This document shows positions 60,454 to 64,000 of a DNA stretch of 64,000 bases, piece after piece. Under the pieces are notes generated by a model. The model did not search any database, was not told the DNA's origin, and saw only the letters and a program-made list of their open reading frames with translations. Each line of letters starts with the position of its first letter. Within the stretch, counting starts at the first letter, position 1. The DNA comes from Pseudomonas piscis (GTDB lineage Bacteria > Pseudomonadota > Gammaproteobacteria > Pseudomonadales > Pseudomonadaceae): assembly GCF_009380155.1 (NCBI RefSeq), contig NZ_WHUV01000006.1, forward strand, positions 124,001-188,000. Reading direction: 5' to 3'. Position numbers and translations under genes: made by a program.

Positions 60454-61479
60454 CTACTTGTAGTGCTTGTCGAGGATGACCTGGGCCTTGTCCAGGATCT
60501 GCGCCACCGTCAGGTCGTCGTTGCCCAGAAGGGCGACGATCTGCTTGTTCTGCAGCACGTCGGCGTTGGCTTGCTTGAGCTGCGCCCGACGGCTGATGAC
60601 CATGTAGCTGGTGATCTGGCGGCGGTTGTGGATGTACGGCAGGTCGATGCCCTTGAGCATGGCCTGGCGGACGAAATCCCGGCGTTCCTGGCTGGCCATG
60701 CCACGGAAAGTGTCCGGGTAGGCCTGCTGGATGGTGGCCGAGTAGCGGCCGATATCTTCTTCCCGGGCTTGGGCGTACATCGCATCCTTGCTGGTGACCT
60801 GGCCCAACAACTGGTTGTAGTGCTGCTCGGCGGCCAGCAGTTGCTCGGGGCTCAGGCGTGCCTTGAGTGCTTCGCGCTCACCGCTGGCATTGCGGTCGTC
60901 GATGATCTTCGACCAGGCATAGGCGCTTGCCAGGTCACCTTGTTCCTCGTGGATCTGGACCAGGGCCTGTTGCGACACCGGATAGCCGTGCTGGGCCGAG
61001 CGTTCCAGCCAGCGCTGGGCCAGGGCCCGGTCCGCGGTCATGCCCTTGCGGCCGAAACGGTACACCTGGTACAGCCCGTATTCGGCGCACCAATCGTTCT
61101 GGCTGGCGGCGTAGGCCAGGTAGTCGAACGACTGGCGGTTGGGCGTGGCATCGCTGGCGTCGCTTTCCTGTTCGGCGATCATCGACAAATAGCAGAACGC
61201 CCGGTGCTGCTCGGGGGCGGCCAGTACCAGGCAGCTCTTGGCCGCCGGATAGTCGTTGTCGTTGAAGTGCGCCATGCCGATGCCGTAGAGCACATCGCTG
61301 TCCATCTGGCGGTTGCAGTCCTGGGTGTCGGGTACCTGCGGCAGCAGGGTCTGCAAGCTCAGCTTGGGCAGGCTGTCATTCAGGTCCGGGACCTTGGGCG
61401 CGGCAGGTTGCGGGGTTTCGGGAGAGCATGCGGCCAGTACGGCGAGCAAGATCAGTGGCAATGCCTTGAGCAATTTCAA
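60454..61479 (-). CDS. Sel1/TPR-like lipoprotein (paralogue A)
   Basis: A 341-residue lipoprotein (lipobox AVLAAC) rich in helical pairs. DVLYGIGMAHFNDNDYPAAK and ALAQRWLERSAQHGYPVSQQ are Sel1/TPR-type repeats, with regularly placed Cys (DCNRQM, KSCLVLAA, AFCYLS, DWCAEY). TTG 61479 is chosen because AGGGA stands 7-8 bp upstream and no ATG fits the signal peptide. It is one of three neighbouring paralogues; function unknown, presumably periplasmic protein binding. Confidence 0.78.
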   Translation of the reverse strand: MKLLKALPLILLAVLAACSPETPQPAAPKVPDLNDSLPKLSLQTLLPQVPDTQDCNRQMDSDVLYGIGMAHFNDNDYPAAKSCLVLAAPEQHRAFCYLSMIAEQESDASDATPNRQSFDYLAYAASQNDWCAEYGLYQVYRFGRKGMTADRALAQRWLERSAQHGYPVSQQALVQIHEEQGDLASAYAWSKIIDDRNASGEREALKARLSPEQLLAAEQHYNQLLGQVTSKDAMYAQAREEDIGRYSATIQQAYPDTFRGMASQERRDFVRQAMLKGIDLPYIHNRRQITSYMVISRRAQLKQANADVLQNKQIVALLGNDDLTVAQILDKAQVILDKHYK

Positions 61480-61528
61480 AGGATGTTCCCTGGTCGGTGA
61501 TGGAGAAAAGACAATGGCGCCGTGCAGC

Positions 61529-62527
61529 CTATGAGCCGCTTGGCGCAAGGATCGCCAGGGCCTGGGTCACGGTCGGTTCCAGGTCCAGGTCGGGGTTCTG
61601 CAACAGGGCCAGGACCTGGGGGTTTTGCAGGATGTCCAGTTGCGGGTCCCGCAGCTGCGCCTGGCGGGCGATGATCGCGTAGGTATAGAGCTGCAGCCGG
61701 TTGGTGAACGCAGGGAGCGCGCTGACCCGGCTCAGGGCCCGGTCCATGAAGGCATGGCGCTCGGCTGCCGGCATGCCCTCGAAGGCCGTGGGGCGCAGTT
61801 GATAGACGCCCGCTGTATACAGCGCGATGTTCTGTTCGCGGTTTTGCTGGCGCACGCTGTCCTGGCTGGTCAGCTGTGGGCTCAGCCGCTGGTACTCCTG
61901 CTCGCCTTCGCCCAGTTGCTGCGCGCTCATCTTCTGCTTCAGGGCCAGGATCTTCTGCTGGTCGTCCAGGGCCCTGGCCCAGCTGTAGGCCAGGGCCAGG
62001 TTGCCCTTGTTGGTATGCAGGCGCACCAGGGTCTGCTGGGCGTCGGTGTCGCCATGGCGCGCCGAGCGCTCCAGCCAGCGCAGGCCCAGGGCGGTGTCCG
62101 GGGTTTGCCCGCGCATCCCGAAGGTGAAGTTCTGGAACATGCCGAATTCGGCGCAGGAGTCGTTCTTGCGTGCCGAGTAGGCCATGTAGCCAAAGGCCTC
62201 GCGATCACGCTCGGCACTGTCCTTGGTGCTGTCTTGCTCCGCGATCTTCGCCAGGTAGCACAACGCCCGGTCGTAGCTGGGCGCGGCCATGATCAGGCAA
62301 CTGCGCGCCAGCTCGGGTTGGTCGTGGTCGTACAGCTGGTAGCCGAGGCCGAACAGCAGCTCGCTGTCCAGCTGGGTGGTGCAGTACTGGTTGGGCGTGG
62401 CTTGGGGCAGCAACTGGTCGAGGCCGACCTTGGGCAGGGTCGCGTTCAGCGCTTCGTCCGGCGACGGTTCGCCACAGCCGATGAGCAAGGTGGCCAGGGC
62501 CAGTGGCAGCAAGTGTTGGGGCTTCAA
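61529..62527 (-). CDS. Sel1/TPR-like lipoprotein (paralogue B)
   Basis: A 332-residue lipoprotein (LATLLIGC) with the same layout as its neighbours: TTQLDSELLFGLGYQLYDHD, ELARSCLIMAAPSYDRALCY, SARKNDSCAEFGMFQNFTFG and LGLRWLERSARHGDTDAQQT. The four Cys positions match paralogue A. It lies 49 bp upstream of paralogue A on the same strand, so the two are probably co-transcribed. Confidence 0.8.
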   Translation of the reverse strand: MKPQHLLPLALATLLIGCGEPSPDEALNATLPKVGLDQLLPQATPNQYCTTQLDSELLFGLGYQLYDHDQPELARSCLIMAAPSYDRALCYLAKIAEQDSTKDSAERDREAFGYMAYSARKNDSCAEFGMFQNFTFGMRGQTPDTALGLRWLERSARHGDTDAQQTLVRLHTNKGNLALAYSWARALDDQQKILALKQKMSAQQLGEGEQEYQRLSPQLTSQDSVRQQNREQNIALYTAGVYQLRPTAFEGMPAAERHAFMDRALSRVSALPAFTNRLQLYTYAIIARQAQLRDPQLDILQNPQVLALLQNPDLDLEPTVTQALAILAPSGS

Positions 62528-62846
62528 TGACGGATTCCTGGTCTGCTTTGGGCGAAGTAGCGCATGGGCGGGCAGGAAAGGGCGGGAGGGGCAGCTTCAG
62601 CAGTTCCGTGCTTGAGACGCCAGCGATTCCATGCGGCTTGATCGAGGCCCGGGGCCTTGAGTGCGCGCATTCTACTAAGATTGCGCCGGGCTACAACCTG
62701 GACCGTCGCACTCGGAGTTTGCGTGCGGCCTGAAGGGCATGGGGCATTTGCCTCGCCATGAGGCGGATCTATATATTCGCCACCCTTTGGTGCCGGTTCT
62801 TGAGTGGAAAGAGGGCCGGCAGATCGAACGAGCAAGGAGTGCGCGG
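62528..62846. other. Intergenic region between lipoprotein gene B and the DUF3592 gene
   Basis: About 320 bp between divergent genes. It should hold promoters for both, but no clear -35/-10 pair or operator was found. An in-frame extension of the rightward gene reaches 62739, but the ribosome site argues for a start at 62847. Confidence 0.5.
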
Positions 62847-63242
62847 GTGCGTTATGTCGGCAAGGTGTTGATCTTCCTGGTGATGCTGGCCTGTGGGGCG
62901 GGTGCCTATGATTCGGGCTGGGATTATTTTGCCCTCAGGGTGACCGGTGTCTATGCCCCTGCCCAGGTAGTCGGCGTCAGCCGGTCACGGATGGTCGGGG
63001 TGCAGAGCGGTCACAGCTATCACTCGACCCGAACGGTGTCCTATGTGGTCGCCGATGGTAGTGTGCTGACCCACACGTTCGGCAGTGAATTTTCCGACTC
63101 CCAGGTGGGCGATACGGTGGGGGTGTTCTATAACCCCGCCAACCCCGCCGAGGTCATCCCCGATACCTGGACCCAGCTGTACTTTGCCTCGTTGCTGAGC
63201 ATTGGGACCCTGGTGGCGCTGGGCATGTTATTTGGCCTCTGA
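62847..63242 (+). CDS. DUF3592-like membrane protein
   Basis: A 131-residue protein with membrane helices at the N-terminus (residues ~6-22) and C-terminus (~110-128) around a beta-rich periplasmic domain (APAQVVGVSRSRMV, TRTVSYVVADGSVLTHTFGS, VGDTVGVFYNPANPAEVIPD), the DUF3592 pattern. GTG 62847 is chosen because AAGGAG lies 7 bp upstream. It sits between two of the lipoprotein paralogues and ends overlapping the third by 15 bp in convergent orientation. Function unknown. Confidence 0.75.
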   Translation: MRYVGKVLIFLVMLACGAGAYDSGWDYFALRVTGVYAPAQVVGVSRSRMVGVQSGHSYHSTRTVSYVVADGSVLTHTFGSEFSDSQVGDTVGVFYNPANPAEVIPDTWTQLYFASLLSIGTLVALGMLFGL

Positions 63243-64000
63243 ATGGCCTGCGGCCGCGGCGTTGTCGGGGTTGCGCTTGGCCAGGATGGCCAGGCCCCGG
63301 GCCACGGTGTCCTCCAGGCCGAGTTTTTCGTTGACCAGCAGGGTGTGCAGCGCCGGGTCTTGCCACAGGTTCACGGCGGGGCCCGTGAGGTTGGCTTGCC
63401 GGGCAATCAGTACGTAGGCGTAGAGCTGGCGGCGCTTCTGGAAGTCCGGATTGGGCTCCAGGGCATCCACCACGTTGGCCATGAACTGCCGACGCTGCAA
63501 GGGCGACAGGCCCTCGAATGCCTGGGGGTGGTTCATGTAGACGTCGGCCATGTGCAGGGCGATCAGCTCCTTGCGATCGGCCTTTTTGCGCAGCTCCAGT
63601 GGTGGCAACTGAGCGAGTAGCTGCTGGTAGTGCTGCTCGCCTTCGGCGATTTGTGCCGGGCTCATGGCCTGCTTCAGCGGCTCGAGGTTCTCGGCATCGC
63701 CCAGCACCCTGGCCCAGGCATAGGCCAACGCCAGCTTGTTCTGCTTCTTGCTCTGGCTGAGCATTTCCTCCTGCGCCTCGAGTGCGCCGTGCCGCGCCGA
63801 GCGTTCGAGCCAGGCCATGGCCAGGGCCTTGTCGGGTGGCTGCTTCAATTTGCCGATGCTGTAGATGTCGTACAGCGCCCACTGCGCGCAGCCTTCGTTT
63901 CTCTTGGCGGCATAGGCGATGTAGTTGAACGCCTCGCTTTTGGCATAGACGTTGGGGCGCTCGGCGGTGACCATGGCCAAGCTGCAAAGGCTGCGGGTGT
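63228..64000 (-). CDS. Sel1/TPR-like lipoprotein (paralogue C, 5' end missing)
   Basis: At least 257 residues are visible, and the frame stays open to the right edge, so the N-terminus with its signal lies outside. It shares the family pattern: SLCSLAMVTAERP, RNEGCAQWALYDIYSIGKLK, LAMAWLERSARHGALEAQEE, QQLLAQLPPLELRKKADRKE and RRQLYAYVLIARQANL. Together with A and B it forms a tandem family broken only by the DUF3592 gene. Confidence 0.78.
   Translation of the reverse strand, partial: TRSLCSLAMVTAERPNVYAKSEAFNYIAYAAKRNEGCAQWALYDIYSIGKLKQPPDKALAMAWLERSARHGALEAQEEMLSQSKKQNKLALAYAWARVLGDAENLEPLKQAMSPAQIAEGEQHYQQLLAQLPPLELRKKADRKELIALHMADVYMNHPQAFEGLSPLQRRQFMANVVDALEPNPDFQKRRQLYAYVLIARQANLTGPAVNLWQDPALHTLLVNEKLGLEDTVARGLAILAKRNPDNAAAAGHSEAK

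Overview
The window is high-GC chromosomal DNA from a Pseudomonas of the fluorescens/protegens/chlororaphis type. The grounds are gene content and protein similarity: a short SB1-type LOV protein, the hmgR/hmgA-fahA-maiA homogentisate cluster, a complete fecIRA set, DUF3509, DUF3649 and DUF3325 proteins, and a FUSC/DUF1656 efflux operon. No rRNA, tRNA, CRISPR array or intact insertion sequence was seen.

Layout. (1) 1-3.4 kb: a light-response module (3' part of a MerR/LitR-type regulator, a PilZ-like protein, a LOV photoreceptor), then a flavodoxin and a LysR regulator divergent from a cidA/cidB (lrgA/lrgB) pair (3.5-4.6 kb). (2) 4.7-7.5 kb: a class II aldolase, an alpha/beta hydrolase with an Asp nucleophile, and a short-chain dehydrogenase, probably one catabolic operon. 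(3) 7.6-8.1 kb: two small leftward ORFs ending at a good terminator. (4) 8.4-17.2 kb: a visibly AT-richer island of eight rightward genes, seven of them joined by overlapping stop/start codons. It encodes a tandem nucleotidyltransferase, a GtrA-like flippase, a DPM-type glycosyltransferase, a GDPD-like phosphodiesterase, a membrane glycosyltransferase fused to a P-loop small-molecule kinase, a HAD phosphatase, a second membrane glycosyltransferase and a class II aldolase. This is the best candidate for an undescribed system: a self-contained pathway that makes, activates and transfers an unusual glycan building block. (5) 17.6-23.5 kb: hmgR, hmgA, fahA, maiA and an aromatic-acid MFS transporter, with a MITE-like element between fahA and maiA.

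(6) 23.5-32.7 kb: mixed core genes: a GNAT protein, a SirB1-type protein, a leucine-dehydrogenase-like protein lacking the catalytic lysine, SOS-controlled yebG with a perfect LexA box, psiE, a DUF3509 protein, sdaC/sdaA with a divergent LysR regulator, and an HPF/RaiA protein. (7) 32.7-50.8 kb: a large TonB/iron block. fecA-fecR-fecI run leftwards. From a shared intergenic region with a Fur-box-like sequence, a rightward set begins: DUF3649, PepSY and DUF3325 proteins, an ECF sigma factor with its FecR-like partner, then the unusual order exbD-tonB-receptor-exbB-5'-nucleotidase-receptor-beta-propeller. (8) 50.8-64 kb: an AraC regulator with a divergent EamA exporter, a small lipoprotein, ghrB, a LysR regulator divergent from a four-gene efflux operon (outer-membrane factor, FUSC, DUF1656, periplasmic adaptor), and three paralogous cysteine-rich Sel1/TPR-like lipoproteins, the last cut by the window end.

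Functional themes are light sensing, aromatic and serine catabolism, citrate-iron and other TonB-dependent uptake, efflux, and a transferred surface-glycan locus between otherwise ordinary genes. All function calls come from reading the translations; no database search was made.
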